Shown one piece after another: positions 8,371 through 15,874 of a stretch of DNA of 64,000 nt. The notes under the pieces were generated by a model that was not told the origin of the DNA, made no database searches, and saw only the letters and a list, made by a program, of their open reading frames with translations. Numbering within the stretch: the stretch's first letter is position 1; the number at the start of each line of letters is the position of its first letter. The DNA comes from Bacillota bacterium (GTDB taxonomy: Bacteria; Bacillota_I; Bacilli_A; Erysipelotrichales; Erysipelotrichaceae), in NCBI GenBank assembly GCA_023388995.1, contig JAEWFD010000024.1:17740-81739 (forward strand), written 5' to 3'. The translations under genes and the position numbers were made by a program.

Positions 8371-9504
8371 ATGAGCAAAGAAGAGGGTAATAACCTGCCG
8401 TATGGTTCAATAGGAATCATTGCACTGGAAAGCTGTCATGAGCTTGGCAAGAAAATCGATAAATATCTGCGCAATTGCAGAAAAGATGAACATGATTGTC
8501 CGGAAACGTACTTAATCTCAACGAAAGAAGTTCGCTTTTCAAATGGCGAAGGGAAAGTTCAGCTGGCCGAAACGGTACGGGGAAAAGATATTTATATTTT
8601 ATGCGATGTGGGTAATTACAGCTGTACCTATCCGATGTTTGGCATGGAGCATCACAAAGGGCCGGATGAACATTTTCAGGATATCAAACGTGCCGTATCG
8701 GCTGTAGGCGGCAAAGCGCGCAGAGTCACTGTAATTATGCCGATGCTGTATGCCAGCAGGCAGCACCGCCGCAAGGGCAGGGAGTCCATGGATTGCGCAA
8801 TTGCCTTACAGGAACTAGAGCGCTTAGGTGTGACTGATTTGTACTCCTTTGATGTCCATGATCCAAATGTTCAAAACTCCGTTCCGCTGATGTCTTTTGA
8901 GAATTTATATCCTACCTCAGAAATTGTCCGTGCCTTCTTGCAAAAAGAACAAGATTTGATCATCGACAAAGATCATATGCTGACGATCAGTCCGGATACC
9001 GGAGCGATGGATCGGGCGATCTATTATTCCAGTGTACTGGGATCAGACATCGGGATGTTTTACAAGCGCAGAGATCATTCTTCTGTAGTAGACGGCAAAA
9101 ATCCGATTGTACAGCATGAATACATAGGCCGTGATGTAGAGAATATGGATGTGTTGATTGTTGATGATATGATTGCTTCCGGTGAATCAGTGCTGGATAT
9201 TGTGCTGGAACTGAAGAAACGGAAAGCAAATCGAATCTTTGTAGCTGCTACGTTTGCTTTGTTTACCGAAGGATTAACAAAATATCAGGAATTCTATGAA
9301 AAAGGTTTAATTAACAGAGTTTATTCTACCAATCTGACATATGTGGACCCAAAAATCAAGCAGGAACCTTGGTATCAGGAAGTAGATATGGCAAAATTCA
9401 TCTGCAATATCATGGACTATATCAACAAGGATAAATCGATCAGCGGCTTAATCGATGCGACGAAGAGTATCCAAAAAATCATGAAAGCAAAGCAGGAAGA
9501 TTAA
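8371..9504 (+). CDS. prs: Ribose-phosphate pyrophosphokinase, divergent long form
   Basis: Makes phosphoribosyl pyrophosphate from ribose 5-phosphate and ATP for nucleotide, histidine and tryptophan synthesis. The 377-residue protein is longer than the usual 310-320. The C-terminal PRPP-binding loop is clear (VLIVDDMIASGES, about residue 263), as is the ATP-site region ASRQHRRKGRESMDCAIALQELE. The segment that is usually DLHAGQIQGFF reads DVHDPNVQNSVPL, so this is the divergent branch of the family. ATG 8371 is chosen over the in-frame TTG at 8347 because GAGGA ends seven bases before it. It is monocistronic, with its own promoter and terminator. Confidence 0.85.
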   Translation: MSKEEGNNLPYGSIGIIALESCHELGKKIDKYLRNCRKDEHDCPETYLISTKEVRFSNGEGKVQLAETVRGKDIYILCDVGNYSCTYPMFGMEHHKGPDEHFQDIKRAVSAVGGKARRVTVIMPMLYASRQHRRKGRESMDCAIALQELERLGVTDLYSFDVHDPNVQNSVPLMSFENLYPTSEIVRAFLQKEQDLIIDKDHMLTISPDTGAMDRAIYYSSVLGSDIGMFYKRRDHSSVVDGKNPIVQHEYIGRDVENMDVLIVDDMIASGESVLDIVLELKKRKANRIFVAATFALFTEGLTKYQEFYEKGLINRVYSTNLTYVDPKIKQEPWYQEVDMAKFICNIMDYINKDKSISGLIDATKSIQKIMKAKQED

Positions 9505-9525
9505 TTTCCGTAATCCTTGCAAAAG

Positions 9526-9567
9526 AAAAGCTGTAGCTGTATGCTGATGCATAGGCTACGGCTTTTT
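9526..9567. terminator. Bidirectional terminator between convergent genes
   Basis: AAAAGCTGTAGC (9526-9537) pairs with GCTACGGCTTTT (9555-9566), with one G-U pair. A T-run follows on the plus strand and an A-rich flank serves the minus strand. It separates prs from the convergent gene at 9580. Confidence 0.8.
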
Positions 9568-9579
9568 AGTTCTTCAGTA

Positions 9580-10479
9580 TTATAGCGCTTCGTGAAAAAG
9601 GGATTCAGTAGATGGCATATTGCGGTACTTTTCTGCCAGCAATGCATATAATGTGATCCATTTATTGGGCTCACCGATTCTACCCACTTCAAAGTACGGA
9701 AAAGAGTTTTCCAGAATATACTTTCCTTCATGATTCTTTTTGCTGTCCAGCAATGCCAATGCTTTACTGCAATTAGGATGATTTGCACCGCCAATAACTG
9801 AAAGACCGTATATTGTCATTTGCAATCCTAGTTTCACATGATCAAAAGGGTAATAAGTTTCTGCCATTTCTGCAATAATTGCTTTGTCGTGATTGTCAGA
9901 ATGAAATGCAACATAATGGTTTACATAAAAGTTTATCAATGATTGAAACTGCGGTAGAATAACTCCGATCTTTTGCAATTCTGCCGCCAGTAAAAGATAT
10001 GTTGTGGTTTGCCGGTAACATCCCATTTCCGGAAGCTTGGAATCATTTTTACGTTTGCCTTTATCCAAACAGCGGAATGAGCCATCCATACGGATGGCAG
10101 GAAATGTCGAAGATATAGCTTCTTGCACCCACGGATGTGTATAATATCCGAGTGCTGTCAGATTTCTCAGCAACAGTATTTTGGCACACTTCATACTGGC
10201 GTTCATGCTCTTGCTAATACGTTCCATATAACAATCAATCATAACGTCATTCCGTGTTAACCCAAATTCCGCAAGTGCGCAAAGCGCAGTAACATCGTCC
10301 CATGGTTTATTAAGTTTAAATCTATCCATAATTAAACCGACAGTATTTGATTGCAACAAGCTGTCATAGGTTTTCAGCACTTCCGGATCATCTTTTGGTT
10401 TATTTAAAAGCTCTGTCAGTGTACGGTATTTCACTTCCGGATTTTCATCCTCAAGAAGCCAATCGATTAAGTGATTCAT
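9580..10479 (-). CDS. Unknown helical protein with an N-terminal WLLEDENPEVKYRTL motif
   Basis: I do not recognise a specific function. The 299-residue protein has no signal or membrane segment and is mostly predicted helix. The opening IDWLLEDENPEVKYRTLTELL resembles proteins often described as prenyltransferase/squalene-cyclase-like alpha-alpha toroid or HEAT-like, but the catalytic DxDD motif of cyclases is not present. There are conserved-looking Trp, Cys and His residues (KPWDDVTALCALAEFG; MGCYRQTTTYLLLAAEL). The start at 10479 has AAAGG seven bases upstream; a longer in-frame start at 10581 lacks that site. It follows proA by 114 bases on the same strand and may belong to the ybaK-proBA transcript. 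Confidence 0.6.
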   Translation of the reverse strand: MNHLIDWLLEDENPEVKYRTLTELLNKPKDDPEVLKTYDSLLQSNTVGLIMDRFKLNKPWDDVTALCALAEFGLTRNDVMIDCYMERISKSMNASMKCAKILLLRNLTALGYYTHPWVQEAISSTFPAIRMDGSFRCLDKGKRKNDSKLPEMGCYRQTTTYLLLAAELQKIGVILPQFQSLINFYVNHYVAFHSDNHDKAIIAEMAETYYPFDHVKLGLQMTIYGLSVIGGANHPNCSKALALLDSKKNHEGKYILENSFPYFEVGRIGEPNKWITLYALLAEKYRNMPSTESLFHEAL

Positions 10480-10593
10480 TGTAGTACCTTTAGTTTCTAT
10501 TTTCGTTAATAGCTGTTTTGTATTTCTTCTTGCAAAAGATTTTGTTTCTAACCAATGCTTGTTTATATGCAGGGATAGCAATGTGCATGCTGT

Positions 10594-11832
10594 TTAGCGG
10601 GTTTGCCCGTTACCCGAAACCAAGTACTTATAGGTTGTAAGTGCTTCAAGCCCCATCGGTCCGCGGGCATGTATTTTTTGGGTTGAGATGCCAATCTCAC
10701 AGCCCAGGCCAAATTCAAAGCCATCGCTGAAGCGTGTTGAAGCATTCACGTAGACACAGGCAGCATCGACTTGATTCAAAAAAGCCTCAATATGAGCCGG
10801 AGTTTCGCTCACAATGCATTCTGAATGCTTGGTTCCAAACCGGTTGATATGATCGATCGCTTCCTGAAGCTGGGACACTACCTTGATACTTAGGGCGTAA
10901 TCCAGAAATTCAGCTGCGTATAGATCATCATTTGCATCTTCGCAAGAGATGATCTGTTTTGTTTTTGCACAGCCATAATATTTCATTGGATATGACTGCA
11001 ATGACGTAAGCAAAGAGGGCAGAAAATTTGGCGTAACCGCTTCATGAACGATCAAAGACTCTATCGCATTGCAGACGGAGATACGGCTTGTCTTCGCATT
11101 CTTGACGATTGCCAGTGCCATCTCCAAGTTTGCGCTGCTATCTACATACACGTGATTATTGCCGGTTCCTGTTTCAAGCACCGGTACTTTTGAGTTTTCT
11201 ACAACATTGCGAATCAGTCCGGCCCCACCGCGCGGAATCAAGACATCCACAAGACCATGCATCTGCATCAACTCTGTAACGTATTTGCGATCCGGGTCCG
11301 TAAATAGCTGAACACAATTTGGATCAAGCTGGCATTCCCGCAATGCTTGCTGGATAATTGCTGCTAAAGCAATATTAGTCTGCAATGTTTCCTTGCCGCC
11401 CCGCAGCAATACGGCATTGCCTGCTTTGATGCATAGCACAGCTGCGTCGACTGTAACATTAGGGCGTGATTCATAAATCATGCCGATAACACCTAAAGGA
11501 ACACTGACCTTTTTGATTTGCAGACCATTCGGGCGAGTTTGCTCGCTCAAAGATGCTCCAATCGGATCAGGCAGCATCGCAACCTTTGCGATGCCTTCTT
11601 GCATCTCTTTTAAACGACTTGGCGTTACTTGCATGCGATCGATCATTGCTGCAAAAAGACCAGCTTCTTGAGCCTGCTTGACATCAATCTGATTCGCACG
11701 AAGAACAGCATCCTGCTGTTCTTCCAATAGACTTGCAATGCGATACAAGCAATCATTTTTTTGTTCGTTGGAAGCAAGCGCCAATTCCATTGCTGCGGCT
11801 CTTGCTGCTGCTGCCATTGCATATAAATTCAT
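10594..11832 (-). CDS. proA: Gamma-glutamyl phosphate reductase
   Basis: Second enzyme of proline synthesis: NADPH-dependent reduction of gamma-glutamyl phosphate to glutamate 5-semialdehyde. At 412 residues it has the normal length. Landmarks are VPLGVIGMIYESRPNVTVDAA (cofactor domain), RGGKETLQTN, DVLIPRGGAGLI, and the catalytic cysteine in SRISVCNAIESL. ATG 11832 is preferred because AGGGTG lies six bases upstream; a GTG at 11841 overlaps the proB stop but has no ribosome site. It lies directly downstream of proB. No proC is present in the window. Confidence 0.95.
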   Translation of the reverse strand: MNLYAMAAAARAAAMELALASNEQKNDCLYRIASLLEEQQDAVLRANQIDVKQAQEAGLFAAMIDRMQVTPSRLKEMQEGIAKVAMLPDPIGASLSEQTRPNGLQIKKVSVPLGVIGMIYESRPNVTVDAAVLCIKAGNAVLLRGGKETLQTNIALAAIIQQALRECQLDPNCVQLFTDPDRKYVTELMQMHGLVDVLIPRGGAGLIRNVVENSKVPVLETGTGNNHVYVDSSANLEMALAIVKNAKTSRISVCNAIESLIVHEAVTPNFLPSLLTSLQSYPMKYYGCAKTKQIISCEDANDDLYAAEFLDYALSIKVVSQLQEAIDHINRFGTKHSECIVSETPAHIEAFLNQVDAACVYVNASTRFSDGFEFGLGCEIGISTQKIHARGPMGLEALTTYKYLVSGNGQTR

Positions 11833-11837
11833 CGTTA

Positions 11838-12671
11838 TCACCCTATTCTAGTTCCGATATCTTTTCCTTCTAACACATCATACAGCAGCTCAGGATCTTC
11901 CCCGTGCATGATAATGGTACTGAAGCCATGAAGCAAGCCGTGTTTTGCTGCTTTCAACTTAGTTATCATACCGCCCGTACCCAAACTGGTACCTTCGCCT
12001 TTGGCCATTGCCAGCTCTTCTTCCGTAATGTCCGGTAAATATGGAATTCGCTTGGCATCCGGATTTGTGCGGGGATCATCGTCATAAAGCCCGTCAATAT
12101 CACTGAGAATAATCAGCAAATCGCCATCCACAAGCTCACATACAATAGCAGATAACGTATCATTGTCCCCGACAACAATCTCATCTACAGCAACGGTATC
12201 ATTCTCGTTCACAATGGGAATCACTTTATATTTCAGTAATTTTTGGAAGGTATTGGTAATGTACGAGCGGCGATGTTCCAGTTCGATGGCATCTAATGTA
12301 AGCAGTACTTGAGCCGTTAAATGATTGTATTCCGCAAAATATTTGTCGTACAGATACATCAGTTCACACTGGCCTATCGCTGCACAAGCCTGCTTGCCGG
12401 CCAGATCGGATGGTTTTTTGGCTAAGCCTAGTTTGCCTACACCCATCCCAATAGCACCGCTGCTGACAACAATAATTTCTTTGCCTGCATTCTTCAAATC
12501 AGCGAGAACCTTAACGAATCGTTCCATCCGGCGGATATTGAGCTGCCCTGTGGGATGAGCAATTGTTGCAGTCCCAATTTTAATGACAATGCGTGTTGCC
12601 TCAGATGGCAGTTTTCTAATTTCTTTATTGGCATGAGCGCCGTATATCATTTCATCTATGTATTTCATCAT
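11838..12671 (-). CDS. proB: Glutamate 5-kinase, short form without PUA domain
   Basis: First enzyme of proline synthesis: ATP-dependent phosphorylation of glutamate. The 277 residues cover only the amino-acid kinase domain. IVIKIGTATI and VVSSGAIGMGVGKL form the nucleotide and glutamate sites, NENDTVAVDE and GDNDTLSAIV follow, and GTGGMITKLKAAKHG closes the fold. The C-terminal PUA domain of Escherichia coli ProB is absent, as in many Bacillota; proline feedback still acts on the kinase domain in known enzymes. Two ATGs (12671 and 12668) are possible starts. ybaK lies 18 bases upstream, and the stop is just before the proA start. Confidence 0.95.
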   Translation of the reverse strand: MMKYIDEMIYGAHANKEIRKLPSEATRIVIKIGTATIAHPTGQLNIRRMERFVKVLADLKNAGKEIIVVSSGAIGMGVGKLGLAKKPSDLAGKQACAAIGQCELMYLYDKYFAEYNHLTAQVLLTLDAIELEHRRSYITNTFQKLLKYKVIPIVNENDTVAVDEIVVGDNDTLSAIVCELVDGDLLIILSDIDGLYDDDPRTNPDAKRIPYLPDITEEELAMAKGEGTSLGTGGMITKLKAAKHGLLHGFSTIIMHGEDPELLYDVLEGKDIGTRIG

Positions 12672-12689
12672 TCTTCTCTTTCTATCTTG

Positions 12690-13166
12690 CTATATGCATA
12701 AAGGAGCGCAGGAAATGTGGTGCAGTCCCAGTAAATCACAGACTGCCAGCTCAAGCTGCAGCCCGATTTTACCACCGCTGACAATGATAGATTGTTGATC
12801 TGCTGCTGATTGATCAATATAGGTGGGAAACTGTTTTTTCATGCCAATGGGCGAACATCCTCCCCGAATGTAGCCAGTCACCTGCAGTAGATCCTTTACA
12901 GCAATCAGCTCTACATGTTTTTCGTTCAGGATGCGTGCAAAACCTTTCAAATCCAAGTTTCCGGCAACTGGAATCACGGCTACATAATATGCTTTGGAAG
13001 CGCCCTGAACAACTAATGTTTTGAACACTGTTTGCGGATCTTTGCCAATCTTATAGGCAACTGTAACTCCGTCAACTGCTTCACCGCCAGATTCATAGGA
13101 ATAGGTTTTATAAGAGATAGTATCCTTATCTAATATGCGCATCGCATTCGTTTTAGCTTCTTTCAT
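12690..13166 (-). CDS. ybaK: YbaK/EbsC family Cys-tRNA(Pro) deacylase
   Basis: Trans-editing protein of 158 residues that hydrolyses Cys-tRNA(Pro) mischarged by prolyl-tRNA synthetase. The YbaK fold is clear: KTNAMRILDK at the start, YKIGKDPQTVFKTLVV with the catalytic lysine region, and GYIRGGCSPIGMKK with the GxxSPxG substrate loop. It is the first gene of a tight operon with proB and proA, so a proline-tRNA quality control gene is transcribed with proline synthesis. A good sigma-A promoter lies just upstream. Confidence 0.9.
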   Translation of the reverse strand: MKEAKTNAMRILDKDTISYKTYSYESGGEAVDGVTVAYKIGKDPQTVFKTLVVQGASKAYYVAVIPVAGNLDLKGFARILNEKHVELIAVKDLLQVTGYIRGGCSPIGMKKQFPTYIDQSAADQQSIIVSGGKIGLQLELAVCDLLGLHHISCAPLCI

Positions 13167-13192
13167 AAATTCGCCTTCTTTTCTATCTAATC

Positions 13193-13221
13193 ATAATATG
13201 AAAAAATTCGCTTGTTGTAAA
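13193..13221 (-). promoter_or_regulatory. Promoter of ybaK-proB-proA
   Basis: On the minus strand, TTTACA (13221-13216), a 17-base spacer and TATTAT (13198-13193), 27 bases before the ybaK start. Confidence 0.65.
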
Positions 13222-13247
13222 GAAGCAAACTAGCAAACTGTATTTGG

Positions 13248-13276
13248 TTGAGCCTCTATGGAAACTATGGTAGAAT
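13248..13276 (+). promoter_or_regulatory. Promoter of the MATE gene
   Basis: TTGAGC (13248-13253), a 17-base spacer and TAGAAT (13271-13276) with an upstream TGG. It lies 34 bases before the start codon and is divergent from the ybaK promoter. Confidence 0.65.
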
Positions 13277-13309
13277 AGGAACATTGTGCAATAGGATTAG
13301 AGGGATAAC

Positions 13310-14638
13310 ATGCAAATTGATTTGACACAAGGGAATATCAGAAGATCATTGGTTCTATTCAGTCTGCCGATGATTTTAGGAAATTTGCTGCAGCAACTGT
13401 ATAATGTCGCAGACACTTTGATTGTCGGTAAAACAATAGGGACTACAGCTTTATCAGCAGTTGGTTCTGCTTATGCTCTCATGGTATTGCTGACATCGAT
13501 CATGCTGGGGCTTTGCATGGGGAGCGGTGTGGTGTTTGCGCAGCATTATGGTGCCCGGCGGATAGATGACTTGAAACTGAGCATGGTAAATGCTTTTTTG
13601 TTTATTTTAGGAATAACGATTCTTCTTAACATTGTTTCTTTTTATCTTTTAGATCACTTTATTATTTGGCTGCAAATACCGTTAGAAGCAGCTGCCCAAA
13701 CCAAAGAATATTTATTTATCATTTTCTTTGACTTATTGGCAGTTTTCATATACAACTATTTCGCATCTGTTTTGCGCAGCATGGGAAACACCGTGGTTCC
13801 GTTGATTTTTCTCGCAATCGCAGCATTGTTGAACATAGTGCTGGATCTCTATCTGATTTTAGAATGGAATATGGGTGTCGGTGGTGCCGCATGGGCAACA
13901 GTAATTTCCCAGTATGTTTCAGCTATTTTGATTGTTATCTATTTTTTCCGAAAAGCTCAGTACTTGCTGCCTGATAAACAACATCTGCGTTGGGATAGAC
14001 AGGCATTGTCATTCATTATTTCCAATTCATCTCTGACTGCCATCCAGCAATCTATCATGAACTTTGGAATCTTGATGATTCAAGGACTGGTGAACAGCTT
14101 TGGTTTCTATGTGAGTGCAGCCTTTGCGGCAGTAGTGAAGATTGATGGCTTTGCCTATATGCCTGCTCAAGACTTCGGCAATGCCTATGCAACCTTCATT
14201 GCGCAAAACTATGGTGCCGGCAGAAAGGATCGCATTGTTCAGGGAACTACAATAGCGCTGCAGATGTCGGTCATATTTTGCATCATTGCTTCTGCTTTTG
14301 TTTATTTCTTTGCGCAGCCTTTCATGCTCTTGTTTGTGAAAGCAAATGAAATTGCAGTAATTGAGATTGGTGTGGGCTATTTGCGCATTGTGGGATTGTG
14401 TTATGTCGGAATCGGAATTCTTTTCTTGTTATATGGCTTTTATCGCGGGATTGGGAAATCACAAATGTCGATTGTCCTGACAGTAATATCACTTGGAACA
14501 CGGGTTGGGCTGGCATATTATCTATCTGCTATTCCCGGTATTGGTTTAGCGGGGATTTGGTGGGCAATTCCGATTGGCTGGGTATTGGCAGATATCATTG
14601 GATTGGCAGTATATCACTCCTTGAAACGAAAATGGTAA
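13310..14638 (+). CDS. MATE family multidrug/toxin exporter
   Basis: A 442-residue membrane protein with about twelve hydrophobic segments, arranged as two homologous halves. The N-terminus (GNIRRSLVLFSLPMILGNLLQQLYNVADTLIVGK, read in parts) is the classic NorM/DinF-type opening. The second half begins about residue 240 with SSLTAIQQSIMNFG. MATE proteins export cationic drugs or metabolites using a sodium or proton gradient; the substrate is not known here. It is monocistronic: its own promoter precedes it and a hairpin follows. The neighbouring MerR regulator is convergent and appears to control its own promoter, so a regulatory link is not supported. Confidence 0.9.
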   Translation: MQIDLTQGNIRRSLVLFSLPMILGNLLQQLYNVADTLIVGKTIGTTALSAVGSAYALMVLLTSIMLGLCMGSGVVFAQHYGARRIDDLKLSMVNAFLFILGITILLNIVSFYLLDHFIIWLQIPLEAAAQTKEYLFIIFFDLLAVFIYNYFASVLRSMGNTVVPLIFLAIAALLNIVLDLYLILEWNMGVGGAAWATVISQYVSAILIVIYFFRKAQYLLPDKQHLRWDRQALSFIISNSSLTAIQQSIMNFGILMIQGLVNSFGFYVSAAFAAVVKIDGFAYMPAQDFGNAYATFIAQNYGAGRKDRIVQGTTIALQMSVIFCIIASAFVYFFAQPFMLLFVKANEIAVIEIGVGYLRIVGLCYVGIGILFLLYGFYRGIGKSQMSIVLTVISLGTRVGLAYYLSAIPGIGLAGIWWAIPIGWVLADIIGLAVYHSLKRKW

Positions 14639-14648
14639 GCCAGTAAAA

Positions 14649-14670
14649 AAGGCGATGAATGGATCGCCTT
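14649..14670. terminator. Bidirectional terminator between MATE and MerR genes
   Basis: AAGGCGAT (14649-14656) pairs with ATCGCCTT (14663-14670). On the minus strand the stem is followed by TTTTTT, a full intrinsic terminator for the MerR gene. On the plus strand the U-tract is weak. Confidence 0.75.
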
Positions 14671-14683
14671 CCTAAATATAGTA

Positions 14684-15556
14684 TTAGTCATGGAATGGTT
14701 CTTTGCTAGGGTAACGTTCTATAAATACTTGATTCGCCTTGCTGAGCGCTTGATGATATTCCCGATAAGAGGTACTCAGCTGCTTCATAGCCGGAATAAA
14801 TACATCATTGTATCCACTTTCTTGATTGAATGCTTCAAATAAAGCCTGCAATTTATATGCGGGTGAATTCTGATACTCAACAGTCTGCTTGAATGCCATA
14901 TATTGTTCCAGGATTTCCTGATTGTGCACAAGGTAAGCATCCATATCTTGCATGGCTTCCGCTAGATGACTTGAAAAATTGGCAGCAAAGTCTTCATCCA
15001 TATTCTTTGTTGCTTCTTCCAGGTAATCTTGTAAATCAACAGGTATTTCCAGTTTGGCATGGTCCAGAAAGGAACTAATGGTTTCAAATGCTTGCTGCTG
15101 TTCGCTGGTTGTAATCGGTTCATTCAAATAAGGTGCAAAGTGCAGGCGAATGTAATTTCCGTAATAGCCAGGAAATACGTCTAAAAGACGCTGTAGAATG
15201 GATTGCTTTTGTTCCAATTGTTTTAATTGCGCGCGGATCAATGTCCAATCATGGGTCTGGGCCAACTGCAACATAAGGGCTTGCTTTGTCTGCATGGTAT
15301 CTATTGCGACTGCTTTTTGACGTGATATAGCATATAAAGCTTCATCTTGTCTATCATTTAAAACTAGCTGAATTTCGGAAATCGTTAATCCCAATTTACG
15401 CAGCACGGCAATTTGTTCTAGTCGCTTTGCATCCTGCTCGCTGAAATCACGATATCCATTATCCAATAAATCAGGCTGAACCAGCCCTTGTTCGACATAA
15501 TATTCAATTGCTTTTTTTGTTAACTGACATTTGTTGCATACTTCTTGGATCAGCAA
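14684..15556 (-). CDS. MerR family transcriptional regulator
   Basis: About 290 residues. The N-terminal winged helix is clear: CQLTKKAIEYYVEQGLVQP, then NGYRDFSEQDAKRLEQIAVLRKLGLTISEIQ. A dimerisation coiled coil spans about residues 75-120. The long C-terminal part (about 170 residues) is helical and matches no effector domain that I recognise. No metal-binding Cys triad is seen, so a drug or small-molecule ligand is more likely than a metal. The start is read as TTG at 15556, eight bases after GGAGG; a GTG at 15571 would give a longer form. Its own promoter carries a MerR-type 19-base spacer with an inverted repeat, so it very probably controls itself. Confidence 0.85.
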   Translation of the reverse strand: MLIQEVCNKCQLTKKAIEYYVEQGLVQPDLLDNGYRDFSEQDAKRLEQIAVLRKLGLTISEIQLVLNDRQDEALYAISRQKAVAIDTMQTKQALMLQLAQTHDWTLIRAQLKQLEQKQSILQRLLDVFPGYYGNYIRLHFAPYLNEPITTSEQQQAFETISSFLDHAKLEIPVDLQDYLEEATKNMDEDFAANFSSHLAEAMQDMDAYLVHNQEILEQYMAFKQTVEYQNSPAYKLQALFEAFNQESGYNDVFIPAMKQLSTSYREYHQALSKANQVFIERYPSKEPFHD

Positions 15557-15575
15557 TTTGACCACCTCCACTATG

Positions 15576-15606
15576 ATGATAAACTATTCCCGAAGGGAAC
15601 AGTCAA
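15576..15606 (-). promoter_or_regulatory. MerR-type promoter with 19-bp spacer and inverted-repeat operator
   Basis: On the minus strand, TTGACT (15606-15601) is separated from TATCAT (15581-15576) by 19 bases instead of 17. The spacer holds the inverted repeat CTGTTCCC-TTC-GGGAATAG (one mismatch per arm). This is the diagnostic layout of promoters that MerR proteins distort and activate. The predicted transcript start is at about 15569, so the leader is only about 13 bases and GGAGG would lie at its very 5' end. Confidence 0.8.
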
Positions 15607-15852
15607 GCACTGATGCAGTTATTTTCAAATAAATGGTCAGACTGCTGCCGTAGTATTAATAGAAGCCTTTGCATTTGTTATTTTCCGAGAGAATAAGATT
15701 ACACAGCGATATTCAAGTGCGATTTGATAGAACTCATAGTACATCATGTGCTGCATGCGGGGGATTGTCAAGCAGTGCAGATAAAACAGCTCTTTTTTAG
15801 AATGCAAATTCTGAAGTAATTCCCTGAAAAATGTCTTTAAATTTGTTATACT
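15607..15852 (+). promoter_or_regulatory. Gap with promoter of the U32 gene at its end
   Basis: Most of this stretch shows no gene or clear structure. At its end, CTGAAA (15824-15829), a 17-base spacer and TATACT (15847-15852) with an upstream TGT form a credible extended -10 promoter, 22 bases before the U32 start codon. Confidence 0.55.
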
Positions 15853-15874
15853 AATACAATGGTTAGGTGATAAC

